From: Whalleya microplaca
Taxonomy: Eukaryota; Ascomycota; Sordariomycetes; Xylariales; Xylariaceae
NCBI GenBank assembly: GCA_022497155.1
Contig: MU385743.1
Location: 248,001-312,000 of the forward strand
Length of the DNA stretch: 64,000 nt
Direction: 5' to 3'
A program made the position numbers and the translations under genes. Of the stretch, positions 1-10,124 are shown piece by piece; within the stretch, counting starts at the first letter, position 1, and each line of letters opens with the position of its first letter. The notes below the pieces were generated by a model. That model worked only from the letters and a program-made list of their open reading frames with translations. It searched no databases and was not told where the DNA came from.

Positions 1-770
1 GCATACTACTACCTACTCAGGGCCGAAGACATTCAGCGTGACTCGTGCTAATGCAGGAGCGAATGACTCGCAGACGGCCTACCGACAGAGCGGACATGTA
101 CTGCCAACATCTATTCAGGTGCTATATGTATGTATATTCACGCCTTCCGGCTCGCTCACCGAACCGCTAAGAGGATCTCACGCCTTGGCATAATGGCCGG
201 TTGGCGGTGAATATTTTCCATGTATTGCTGACGTTACCTAAGACTTCAAGGTTCTATTTCTAGTTCATTCTTCTGCAACAGGTATTTTACATTCGACCGT
301 CATGCGATCGTCGTGAGGCTCCTTTAAGTATACAACTTGACAATCATCACGTTTGTCATTGAGTGACATGGTTAGTTATTAGTTGAAGATTTTAATACCG
401 TTAAAGCGCCAAGCAGGCTAGGGATCGCTACACTGCGCCCCCCCGACAATATGGGCCGAATTACAATAGCGTGCCATTCTACAGTTTACTCCGCATCAAA
501 TCTGAGCCTCGGGAATGTCTCATTGGAAGGAAAGTCGCATATCTGACTGTATTCGTATCTAGTCTGACGCTAGCGGTACCTTTGTTCCTTGCCGGGCTTA
601 CCAACTACGCAGAAGATCGATTCGGACACCCGCATAATCGAGCGTTTGTCTCCATGTTTGCAGACTTTTGCTGGCCCACCTGGGGAACGTGATGTTCCTT
701 AAACCCCAGATAGCCCCAGGTTTCCTAATCAGTTTACACTTCTAGTTTGCCACCTTCTACCCCTTCCCGC
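1..770. other. Intergenic, no supported gene
   Basis: No recognisable coding region. A 73-codon open frame at 471-692 on the plus strand has no recognisable family and no splice context, so I do not call it a gene. The right edge is the insertion point of the transposon that begins at 771. Confidence 0.6.
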
Positions 771-801
771 CAGGTGGAGTCAGCAAAAAGCCGCACAGCC
801 A
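771..801 (+). repeat. Left terminal inverted repeat of transposon
   Basis: A 31-bp sequence identical to the reverse complement of 2282-2312. The match stops at base 802. Confidence 0.9.
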
Positions 802-954
802 CCAAAAGCCACAGATTTCTAAGGTCCATCAACAGCAACACCCTCTATTCAACAATTCATTATAAATCAGCTATTGCAGTTATTTAATTGAAAATTTCAG
901 ATCAGCTCTGATTTAGTAATTAATACGTTGTCCGTTAGCGTCAAGAATATCCCG

Positions 955-2370
955 CTAACGCTGAGGCATGGAATCAAGATCGTTGTTGATCTTCTCTTGA
1001 TTTAGCCCATTCCATGATTCCTGAACCAATTCCTTTAGTTGTGCCTCTCCATCAAAAAAATATTTACGAATATAAGACTTGAGGCGTTTGACAGAGCTCT
1101 CGATCCAGTTGGTTTTAGGTGAATTGTGAACGTTGCGGACGAATTTGTAGCTATTCCGCTTCTTCCACTTATAAGCCACGTTATTTTTGGTGAATCTGTG
1201 GCTTGAGTCACCATCTTCCCATAAAATAAAGTCCCGATGGCTATAATGATCTTCAAGATGCTTCAGAAGAGGCTTAAGCAGCTGAATATATATCTGTGAA
1301 GTCATTTTCCCTGTGACGTTGCCAGGAATCTTGTAAAAAAGAAAGGGGCTCTTATAGTTATAGCCCACAATTCCAATGGCGTGGACTGATGGCTGCTCTC
1401 CGCGTGCCTTACGGTTTTTGGCTTCTTGTTGGCGTTGTTTTTTTGATCTTTTCTGAGGATTCACATTCCACCAGGCGTCTTTTTCAGCTGGCTTGCGGAT
1501 CACGCGGCTGCGGTGTGGTGGTTGATAGCCGAAATGAATCTTGTCAATAGAGAAATAATTCCGCCGTATGGCCTTATTATCAAACCATCCCCCCTGAATT
1601 TCGTGCTTAGCACGATCGACTCGAGCTCGAGCAGTTGAGGCATCTAATTCCATTTTTTCTGCTTTAAAATGGAGGGAATATGGCTTCATGTGGTGTTTGA
1701 TGGTGTTGATGGAGAGTTTTTTGTTAACCCCTGACTTATTAACCACCTGGTGCCACCCACCGCGGCGCGTATTCCATGGATCTTGCTGAAGGTGATGCTT
1801 AACAAGCTCTTTATTATAATCAGTAAATTTACGCTTGATTCCGCGTTTATCGGTGACTCGGTGGTTGTTGTGAACGGTCCGCGAGTTAGGATCTGAACAG
1901 TGTGGGGTGGCTTGATTTTTCAGATTTAGGGGGATCGCGTCAACGCGCCGATTTTTGAGTATTTCGTAACCGGACCTATCTGAGACGCCGCAGAATTCAA
2001 AGATCTCTTTATTGGTTATGCCGAGTTTTTTTTCTTTATTTATTTGAACGATTCCACGCACTTTTGCGCGGGTAGGGGTATCATAGTGTGAGAAATCTAT
2101 TGTTGAGTGTTGTAGCGTAATTGTGGTACGAAATAACGCAATTGGACCTAGAAAATTCAGATGTATGTAAAATAACCATCTGAGATCAATTGCTGAAATT
2201 TTCAATTCAATAACTGCTGACGTTGTGACGTAATTACGGCTTCTTGAAACTAAGCGAAATTGCTGTATGTAAGGGTTGAATTGGCTGTGCGGCTTTTTGC
2301 TGACTCCACCTGCCCGCCTGCCCGATAATTTTCGGGAAATCATAAAACTCAGCGGTATCGCCGAAGCCAT
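955..2370 (-). CDS. Transposase, IS630/Tc1/mariner DDE superfamily
   Basis: This frame of 471 codons encodes a DDE transposase that would cut and paste the surrounding element. The N-terminal part holds a helix-turn-helix-like region (about residues 100-145: KVRGIVQINKEKKLG, then NKEIFEFCGVSDRSGYEIL). The catalytic domain shows Asp276 (FSIDKIHFG), Asp386 (LWEDGDSSHR) and Glu424 (NWIESSVKRLK). I count 37 residues between the second and third catalytic residues, i.e. a DD37E-like spacing. The open frame begins in host flank outside the inverted repeat and there is no ATG between the repeat and residue 228, so the true start must be a spliced exon or a non-ATG codon, or the 5' end is damaged. 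No internal stop is present. Third-party family placement beyond the superfamily is not possible by eye. Confidence 0.8.
   Translation of the reverse strand: MASAIPLSFMISRKLSGRRAGGVSKKPHSQFNPYIQQFRLVSRSRNYVTTSAVIELKISAIDLRWLFYIHLNFLGPIALFRTTITLQHSTIDFSHYDTPTRAKVRGIVQINKEKKLGITNKEIFEFCGVSDRSGYEILKNRRVDAIPLNLKNQATPHCSDPNSRTVHNNHRVTDKRGIKRKFTDYNKELVKHHLQQDPWNTRRGGWHQVVNKSGVNKKLSINTIKHHMKPYSLHFKAEKMELDASTARARVDRAKHEIQGGWFDNKAIRRNYFSIDKIHFGYQPPHRSRVIRKPAEKDAWWNVNPQKRSKKQRQQEAKNRKARGEQPSVHAIGIVGYNYKSPFLFYKIPGNVTGKMTSQIYIQLLKPLLKHLEDHYSHRDFILWEDGDSSHRFTKNNVAYKWKKRNSYKFVRNVHNSPKTNWIESSVKRLKSYIRKYFFDGEAQLKELVQESWNGLNQEKINNDLDSMPQR
2282..2312 (-). repeat. Right terminal inverted repeat of transposon
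   Basis: A 31-bp partner of 771-801. The transposase open frame runs through this repeat (residues about 20-30 of the frame), so that part of the frame is transposon end rather than protein. Confidence 0.9.
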
Positions 2371-2414
2371 GTCTGAACGTTACGTCGCTTGAACAGCTGT
2401 GCCTTCATGGCGCT

Positions 2415-3473
2415 ATGTTGTACGACACATCATCTGAAGCTCAGACTGTCGGCTACGCCTGTGGAGCCTTGTCGCTCCTTATCCTTGGCAGTCGTCTGGT
2501 TATTACGCAATGGCGTCGCGAACCTCTCGACTTGAGCTTCTGGCTCGTCATCGTATCAATGACGGTGATCGTTGCTAGGATGGTCACCAACTATTTCTAC
2601 CTGGAGTTCGGAACAGCAAGTGAAGCGCTTCACGACCCGAACCGATTTGACGAGATCAATTATGATCTCCTCAAAACTGGCAGTATTCTGGTACTTCCAG
2701 CCAGAATACTTATCACAGCCGTCCTCTGGTTGCAGATATGCATTCTGCTTGTCTTCTATTCTCGAATTACGTCCGGTCTGGGTTGGGCTAGATTGATGAT
2801 AAATGGAACCTGGGCTGCTGTGGTACTCACGTTTGTTGCCGTCATCCTGGCAACACTTCTCGAGTGTCGCCCAATTCACCTATACTGGCAGACCTCTCCA
2901 AACCCCGGAAACTGTATCCGCGCATACGCCCAACTCCTTATCCAGGGAATCAGTAACATCGTTATAGATCTGATGCTCCTCGTAATTGCATGGCCCTTAG
3001 TACGCTTGAGAAAACGAAGCTTATACCAATACATCAGCCTGTATACCCTGTTCGCTTTGGGGACCTTCTGTATCGTTATCACCGTGATCAGAGTGGCTCT
3101 GATCTTCAGCAAGGATTCTTCTCAAACTACCCGGAGTCTGTGGGCATCAGTGCAGATGTTTGTCTCATGTTTCGTCGCCAATGCGCCAACCATTTACGGA
3201 TCTTTCAGGGTAGTTCGACGAAAACGACCAGGCCAGCACAGCGATCAGTATGCCGACGACAGTGGACGTAAGCGACGCTCGAGACACGATACACAATCGT
3301 GGTTAAGGATCGAGGAGGAGATCGGACTCGCGCCAATATCTCCTAATATTTTGACTCCTCTCCCTCGCGCCTCCGTAATTTACGATGAAGAAACCGCCCC
3401 GGCTCCGCATTCCCATGCTTTATCTGCGAAAGATGATGTTCGAGGTCACGATATCGGGCGCGCGGTGTGAAGC
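2415..3473 (+). CDS. SAT4/rhodopsin-like fungal integral membrane protein
   Basis: An intronless 351-residue frame with about seven hydrophobic helices, starting at residues 12-32 and ending near residue 250, followed by a charged, disordered C-terminal tail. The segment LLECRPIHLYW...PNPGNCI between helices is the hallmark of the fungal rhodopsin/SAT4 (also called PTH11-related without CFEM) family, whose members are plasma-membrane proteins with poorly defined roles, often proposed as GPCR-like sensors. No CFEM domain precedes the helices. The start at 2415 places helix 1 directly after a short N-terminus, as is usual in this family. The upstream region is occupied by a transposon ending 102 bp before the start codon, so expression may be altered. 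Confidence 0.85.
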
Positions 3474-4499
3474 ACCGAACATTATATGTCACTTCTCAGG
3501 ATCGATCGATATCGACGATTCGCGATGCATCAATGAAGCTACATGGCACCTAATGCTATTTTGATCTCGCATGTGGCTATTGAATACCATAGTTTCCACC
3601 TGATCGGGAAACCTTCAACCGAAGGTTCGATATGCCTTCGTGGTTACGCGGGAGATACCAGTATATGAATCTTTAGCTTTCGTATCTGGTAGTGGATTCG
3701 AGCCTAAAGTAGAGAATAAGTTCGGCCGCGAAAACACATTCTAATACGCCCGCCAAAACTAGCGTCAACATGTTCAAGACGCTAGGATCTTATCTAACAA
3801 TAATTTTCCACGGATGAGCCTCGGACGTCTACTCGGTTTATTCCATAAATGGTGCACTTCTATCATCATTCTTCCGTCGCATATTCTGAGGGCAGGCACT
3901 ACGTCCACTTCATACCCACAGTCATATTGTGTATAGCACGGTTTTTACAAAACTTCGGGCATGTGCTACATAACAACAGATTCCGTTTCTCTGCCATCCA
4001 AGGCTTCACTCACGCTATCATAGTCTAACAGGAGAAGATATAGGAAAAGGAATGGGACTTCGGAGTTGGAAAGGGGGCTATTGGGCGGCTTTGCGGCTTG
4101 CATATTTGCATAAGAGCGGGCGTTCAGGAGATACCCACCATTTGTTATAAAGGAGCAATCTACATGCTACCTCTGAGGCACAGCAGGAGATACATTGTAC
4201 TGTTTGCGTATGCATAGTCATCCTATGGCACTCATGAAATTCCATGAAATGGGATAAATGGCTCTTCACTTAGGTTACTGGTGACCTATTTTCTGTGAGT
4301 AGATTTCTCATGGATGAATGAATAGGTTGCAGGGCTGTAATGCTCGTCCTGTCTGTTTGATATTCTACCCTCAAGCTACATAAGCAGTTGCAAACCCAGG
4401 GAACAATTTTTTTTTTTTTCGTTATTCCAGAAATGCGTAAAATCTCACCGCTATATTTCGCTACCTTTTTCTCTTGTAAGCTAAGAACGAATGGAAATA
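3474..4499. other. Intergenic, no supported gene
   Basis: No coding potential that I can support. It contains a 13-nt poly-T run near 4409. The stretch serves as 3' flank for both the SAT4-like gene and the convergent FAD monooxygenase. Confidence 0.6.
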
Positions 4500-5886
4500 T
4501 TATAGGTTTGCTTTTGGGTCGTTACCTGATCTCTCTTCAAATACTGCCAGCGCCTCCTTCACCATGTCATTGATATCATTATCCCAGATTCTATGAAAGT
4601 GTGAAGAAATTCGCGGTAGGAACTTCTCGAAATCGTCACCCACCGCCTTGTCCTGCCACTGGAATAGAGCGGCCGCCTCTCGACTAGCGCCTATGAGCCA
4701 TTGTGTGCGGTCATAGCGGACGCTGTTGTACACGGACAAAGCATGGCGGCACAGGTTAATCTTGCCCCTGCTTGTCGTATTCTTCAGCTTTTTGTCAGCA
4801 GCCTCGAGCACAGTTGCCAGAACAAGGGCATCTTCTACGCCGAAGCCGGCTCCTGAGCCTAAATGGGGGCTTGAAGCATGGGCTGCGTCTCCGGCAATAG
4901 CCACGCTCCCTTGGTAATAGCACGGCGCCGGATTCTCGAGCATGTCAAAGATTGCCCACTTGTCTAGCTCTTGTGGCAAGAGATTTACCAAAGCGCGCAC
5001 GTCTGGGTGCCAGTCCTGGTAGGCCCGTAAGGCTTCTGCCTTGTCTCCGCGATCGGTGTGTCTTCCGTCTTCCGTGCGCCAAGGGTTAGGGTCGGTGATG
5101 ACAAGGAGGACATTCAGGAACTGCCCGAAGGCTACGGGGTAGATGACACTATGTGCGTTCGGCCCGTTGTACATGTGGCGGTCTACGGTCCTCTCTGCGC
5201 CTAAGGCTGTCCGAGCTTCTTCCATGGGAACCAAGGCCCGAAAGCAGTATTTATTGGTGTAACATGGGTAAGAAGCTGGGTTAGCTTCGCCTAGAATGAG
5301 CTGGCGGACTCGCGAGCGGATGCCGTCACAGCCAATGGCTTTGCGCGGCTGTTAGTTTTCATTGGTGCTCTGAAGATTTCGTGGAGGGTTTATTACCAAT
5401 GTCGGCCTCCTCGACAGTTCCATCTTTGAATGTTAGGGAAACGGTACCATCGTCCTTATGTACGATGGACATGATCTCCTTGCGAAACTTGACTTTCTCC
5501 TTGGAAATCAATTGCGACCATGCCTCCAGGAAGTCAGATCGTCTACCCCCCTGAAAAGAATCGACGCCAATTAGGAGCCTAGCAGCAACATTGTTCGATC
5601 GGAAGCCATCGACCCAATTGAAGTGATCCTCTTCATCATTTGACGACGCGACTTGCTTATAGACCTTGTAAACCGCGGGATCGACAACTTTAAGCGCACG
5701 TTCTGCGTTTGGACTGAACCCGATCCCGGCTCCGATCTCCGTGAACGCGGGCGCTCGTTCATATAAAGTGAAGTCTACTCCGCGCTTCTGGAGACCTAAT
5801 GCCAGTATAACTCCGGTGATCCCGCCACCTATTATACCGACGTGAATTCTATTGTCGAGGTTCGAGGCTGCCGTCGGCAAGGACAT
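4500..5886 (-). CDS. FAD-dependent monooxygenase (salicylate hydroxylase-like)
   Basis: A 442-residue flavoprotein of the class A aromatic hydroxylase family. Exons are 5886-5397 and 5338-4500, with a 58-nt intron starting GTAATA. The acceptor is an AAG (5339); the nearby CAG would break the frame, while the AAG choice restores the conserved ADIAIGCDGIRS segment. The N-terminal dinucleotide-binding motif IGGGITG is at residues 19-25 and the second FAD motif GDAAHASSPHLGSGAG starts at residue 313. Family length (about 420-450 residues) matches. An in-frame ATG 22 codons upstream (5952) is less likely because the chosen start precedes the Rossmann strand by the usual spacing. Such enzymes hydroxylate aromatic acids using NAD(P)H and O2; the substrate is not predictable. 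There is no neighbouring PKS or NRPS. Confidence 0.88.
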
Positions 5887-5952
5887 CGTGTATGTCGTGA
5901 ATATCTTGCACACTATGGTCTCTGAAAAGGTGGTAGATAGATGAAACCACAA

Positions 5953-6885
5953 TGGATATGATATTACCTAGTGACGGTTCGATACGATCATTACTTCTAG
6001 GTCAGTCCTACATAGCGAAAGATGATCATACCTGCAGACCGAATGGCGCATCTTATGGAAGCCACAGACATAAGCATTATTTCAGTGGCTGAATAAGATC
6101 ATGCTTCCGTCCAGCTTCTTCAAATGAGCGAACCCGATTGCGAGCTCTAAGCATGACCTTAGGGTCCATTATTGGTCTGACCAGTTTAGCGAAACTCCCA
6201 TTGGCCGTGCCTCGGCAGATTCTGTTAAGGATGACACCTATTTGAAAGCAAGTAGTTGCACAGTAATGGGAAGTGTTTCAGTAGCTTAGGGGTTACTATT
6301 GGCTGGGGAAAATAAAAGCTGATTCGAAAACGCGCCAATGCCACGATCCCCATGCAACCTTCGGTTGTAGTTGGGGAAGACCCCTCGGAGTCCCGGCAGG
6401 CGGAAGGCCGTTGGACGGCGGATATTTAACACCGACATATAGCGCGATTGGTTCCATGCCCTTGATCTTGTGTATGTGATACATTTGAGAAGGGAACCAT
6501 CAATGCTCTTCGTGTACGCAGTCAAGCTTCCGGCGGCATAAGAAAATTTAACAATCTCTCGTAAGCTGTAGATTAAGGACAGGGGCACTGGGCTCATTGC
6601 TTTCCGTAATTTTGACACGCTCCTCAAGGATGGATAACATTCATATATATTTTCTAGATTCCGTCCTGAATCTGGTTGTGGCGAGGTTTGTAACCGCAAG
6701 GTCTGGAGGAAAGGGCCACAGGATAGTAGAGTGGGTTGACTATATTAATCACCAACATTTGTCCTATACCGAGCATTCGATGCTGTAAGCCATATTAAAT
6801 ATCCAATATCATCCAATACTAGCACGAATTGATTTCATACGTTAAGTAGGCACTTGAATCGATTTCATCCTTTGGCTAAGAGAAG
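5953..6885. other. Intergenic, no supported gene
   Basis: Several open frames of 60-137 codons overlap at 6286-6788 on both strands, but none has a recognisable family or a convincing splice context. I leave them uncalled. Confidence 0.5.
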
Positions 6886-7023
6886 ATGAGGGAGGCCATA
6901 GAGTCAACAGCTCCGGTCTTCACATTCGTTGACGTACGCGATGTAGTGTTGGCGCACCTCAAAGCAATGACGGTACCGGCGGCTAGTGGGAATAGGGTTC
7001 ATGTTGATAGCGATTATTCTTGA
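6886..7023 (+). pseudogene. Fragment of NAD-dependent epimerase/reductase (GRE2/ketoreductase-like)
   Basis: A 45-codon frame reads FTFVDVRDVVLAHLKAM followed by VPAASGNRVHVDSDYS and a stop. This matches the middle segment of extended short-chain reductases of the GRE2/dihydroflavonol-reductase type, where a (F/W)VDVRDVA.AH..A motif lies after the substrate lid and before the C-terminal domain. Nothing recognisable as the Rossmann GxxGxxG region lies upstream and no C-terminal part follows, so I read it as an isolated remnant of a deleted gene. It was found by translating the spacer, not from a long frame. Confidence 0.6.
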
Positions 7024-7708
7024 AATGGGAAAATTATAGACATCATTAGGAAATAACACCCCAAGTTAGCCACTCAACCACCCCCACAAGACACAGATGA
7101 TGGGTTTCCGGCAGATGTGTGTGGATACAACAATGAAAGATCGAGAGATGTCCTAGGGTTAGAGGATATGAGTGTTGAGAAGAGTATAAATGACACCGTA
7201 CAGTTAGTTCTCCACATAGATCGAATCTCTTAGGTATACGCCTTCTCAAGCGAGTCAGGATGATCATCAATCGAATTATTTGATTGTCTTCCTACTTCTC
7301 ATGATTTCCAACGCAATGTGGGTATTACTATCATGAAAGCGCTTAATGTAGGTCAAGACTACTTTGCTATTTTGCAAACTTTTTATTACTATAATGCTAC
7401 TTTTGCTTGTTCACTCAAGTGTTTGCTTGATTCACACCCAGATATACCCACTTGACATTCCAGTGGTGCTTCAACAGATTAAGAACTGATTCCCGTCTTC
7501 TCTTGTTATGATCTAGGCTGAGTGTCTATATATATAAGGAGAGCGGTCGATTCCAAATATATTCACTGGCTGGCGGCTGTACAATCGACGTGATTCTTGG
7601 CTTTAGTATATATCCATAGTGATACACGAGAAATAGGGGTTGTTCTAGGAACAGCACCTTGTTAACAATATGTTCAGTTTAATGTTATACTATAGCATTA
7701 TTCGACAC
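7024..7708. other. Intergenic, no supported gene
   Basis: AT-rich spacer. I see no coding region or structured RNA that I can support. Confidence 0.5.
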
Positions 7709-7890
7709 GCAGAAACATCAATTCTCGGGAAGGTGACATGCTCGTATCTCCAGATACATGTATTGGTTGCCAGAGCATACAGAAACAAACCCAGCAACAT
7801 CGATGCTAAGGTAGATGACATACCAGTATCTCTGGATACAGGCATCAATTATTGGAGCTTAGAGTATACAGAAACGCACATAGCAACTAA
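7709..7890. repeat. Imperfect tandem duplication, about 85-90 bp unit
   Basis: Two diverged copies lie head to tail. The first unit contains GACATGCTCGTATCTCCAGA ... AGCATACAGAAACA ... CAGCAAC, and the second GACATACCAGTATCTCTGGA ... GAGTATACAGAAACG ... TAGCAAC. The copies differ by substitutions and a few small indels. An open frame (7670-7906) runs through both copies, but I do not recognise a protein. Confidence 0.6.
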
Positions 7891-8086
7891 CTGGTATCTT
7901 CGGTGACTGCTAGGCATCCAGTTCTTCCCAACCTAAGTATTTAAGAGTTCCTTGGTTCCAGTAATCTCGAACTCTTTCTTCTCTTCCTTCTCCATCTTCA
8001 TCATCAAGGTTCGACAGAACCACCACCACCAGAACAACCAAGAAGCTATTTGATAGATATCTTTATTGAGAGATTATTATTTCATC

Positions 8087-8833
8087 ATGTTCGGCATCAC
8101 GCTCAAGCATGCAATGATCACGATGATCGCAATGCTCGCCTTCCAGGCAGTTACCACTCGAGCAATGGACCCAGTCAGCATGACCACGTCCAAGGATGTC
8201 AAGACCATTGCCAATTCTCACGACGAGATGCATGGTGTTCCTAACGCTGCTAGTCCTTCTCAGAGTAAGTAGCCCAATCACGAATACCAACCTGGCGATT
8301 GTGCTAATTTTGTTTCTAGGTTCATCGTTCCATACTTCGTCAACATCCATCGTTGTGAAGCTCGAGACGAACCTGGAAGACCACGCTATGCAGCTTGTAT
8401 CAGCGCCTGCAGAGACCCGTGAGTTCAGGTATGCAGTTCACCACATTCTCTTGAAGTTCGCACATAAGCCTTGCATATTAACTTCTTCAATAGTCTACCA
8501 ACTAGTACTCCTGTCCACAAGCAGACCAGCGAGTCTATCTCCAACCTTGAGCCACGCAGGTACTACCCTGTCGTCATTAACGGGTGTCATGGCGATGAGG
8601 ATTGCGAACACTCGACCGCTCGGGCTATTGCTGGGATCACTATTGGAAGCATTATTGGCTTCGTCTTCCTTGTCATCATCTTGGAATGTGTGATCAAGAC
8701 CTACCGTCGACGAGACCGACTGCAACGCGGAAGAGTCAACGTGCAGCGAGAGCAGGCCAGATCTCTAGTTCTACGCCGAATCCTTCACGGCAGGGTTGAA
8801 CGGTCTAGCAATACCCAAGGCGAAGCGGTGTAA
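8087..8833 (+). CDS. Small single-pass membrane protein with signal peptide
   Basis: Three exons (8087-8264, 8320-8428, 8494-8833) give 208 residues. Introns are 55 and 65 nt with donors GTAAGT and GTATGC and acceptors CTAG and ATAG; phases are consistent. The N-terminus is a signal peptide (hydrophobic residues about 8-20, likely cleavage after TTRA at residue 26). A Ser/Thr-rich ectodomain follows, then a pair of cysteines (NGCHGDEDCEH), one transmembrane helix (AIAGITIGSIIGFVFLVIIL) and a basic stop-transfer stretch KTYRRRDR with a short arginine-rich cytoplasmic tail. This type I layout resembles fungal wall or surface sensors, but no family is recognised. The donor for intron 2 was chosen over a GTGAGT 10 nt earlier because only the later site reaches the frame containing the helix. 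Confidence 0.72.
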
Positions 8834-10124
8834 TCAGAAGTCAATGCAAAGATCTACACACCAAACGTTGGATCGCCGCAATGGCTGATCAACCCTTCAC
8901 CAACTAGAGCATGAAGTTTCTACAAGGGCTTCCTCTCTGCGTCGGTATTGCTATTGTGTCCACTACACATAAGGTTTAACTACACTGGTTGACCTATGAT
9001 GGTGGCGTTGCTATGGTTGTTGTAGTGTCTGGGGCTGTGGGATGGGGTCAGGGAGAGGTATTGCATATGAATAATACAATACCTACGACACATATGAACG
9101 TCCGTAACTTGTAATTCTGTGATCCTCAAGTGACATTGTTGATACCACACGTAGCCCTTGAAAATAAACCTTCCCACTAACCTTTACCCCTTTAAAAGTC
9201 AACGTAGTAATGGGTTCTTTTTATTGAATGCTTCGTGTCATCGTTATCGCCTAGTGCTATTTCAAAATTTCAAAGCTTGAGTTATTGGATACTGTATATA
9301 AAGGGGTAGGCATTTCCTGGTTACGTTAAAACTACTTGGCCCTTTCTCGTTTCTATGGACGAACTAACCAATGTCTTGCGTTTTTACAAATGAATCAATA
9401 CATATATAGGAAAGAATACTCTACATAGCACGATGATAGTCATATCGAAAGTTATGCAAGCAGGGTCTTGCGAATACCTAAATTTTCACCACATCGACTG
9501 TTGGAAAGGAACAGAACAGGGTTTTGGACGAGCCGCTGTCCCTCTCTAAGTCTAACGAAGCCCACGACGAAATCTGACAATGACATTTGGCCGCCTTCGC
9601 CGCTAGCAAAACACAATCTATGTACGGGGACGGACTTGAAGGCTGGAAGCCGGTAAATTTCAGTTGCGCCGAGCAATCCAAGTTGTATTGCCCTGACCAA
9701 GAGGTTTCATGCAGCTAGCTGGGACGAGGTTAAGAGCTCTGTTCTGGTCGCCTGGAACTGGCTAAGTTTGGGTCAAAGTCCACATTTGAAGAGCTTTTGC
9801 TAGATCATTGCAATCGGTTGCTGGCCGATGCAGCATCCTAGCCGTGTATGGGCGTCGGTTACGTTGCCAAAGAGGCCATGGTGGGCCAGATCCAGCGGCT
9901 TGGGGAGATGATAAAGCAAGGCACTGATGAAAGTGAAGGAGCGCTTGCAGGAGGGTAGTGTGACGATGTTTAATGTTTGAGATTGTATCCCACATATAAG
10001 CTCGTGATATCGCCCATCCCTAAATCATATATCAAATATTAAGGCTAACAAGACAGATATGGCGGATTTTATGGGGCCACACGATGGCATATAAACTATG
10101 ATGCACCATTTCCACGTTGTCAAT
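8834..10124. other. Intergenic, no supported gene
   Basis: Overlapping frames at 9452-9700 and 9762-9995 have no recognisable homology. I see no gene here; the stretch is 3' flank to both neighbours. Confidence 0.5.

Larger units (their letters stand above)
771..2312 (-). mobile_element. Tc1/mariner-type DNA transposon, 1542 bp
   Basis: Perfect 31-bp terminal inverted repeats at 771-801 and 2282-2312 (ends read CAGGTGGAGTC and its complement) enclose one transposase reading frame on the minus strand. The element is immediately flanked on both sides by the pentamer CCCGC (766-770 and 2313-2317). Tc1/mariner elements normally duplicate TA, so either the pentamer is a genuine atypical target duplication or coincidence. 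The right end lies 102 bp upstream of the start codon of the SAT4-like gene at 2415. The open frame and perfect ends suggest a recent insertion. Confidence 0.85.

Noticed and set aside
471..692. 73-codon plus-strand frame with a hydrophobic stretch
   Set aside because: No recognisable homology and no context; too short to support alone.
6286..6788. Overlapping 60-137-codon frames on both strands
   Set aside because: No family, no splice evidence and mutually overlapping; chance frames are the simplest explanation.
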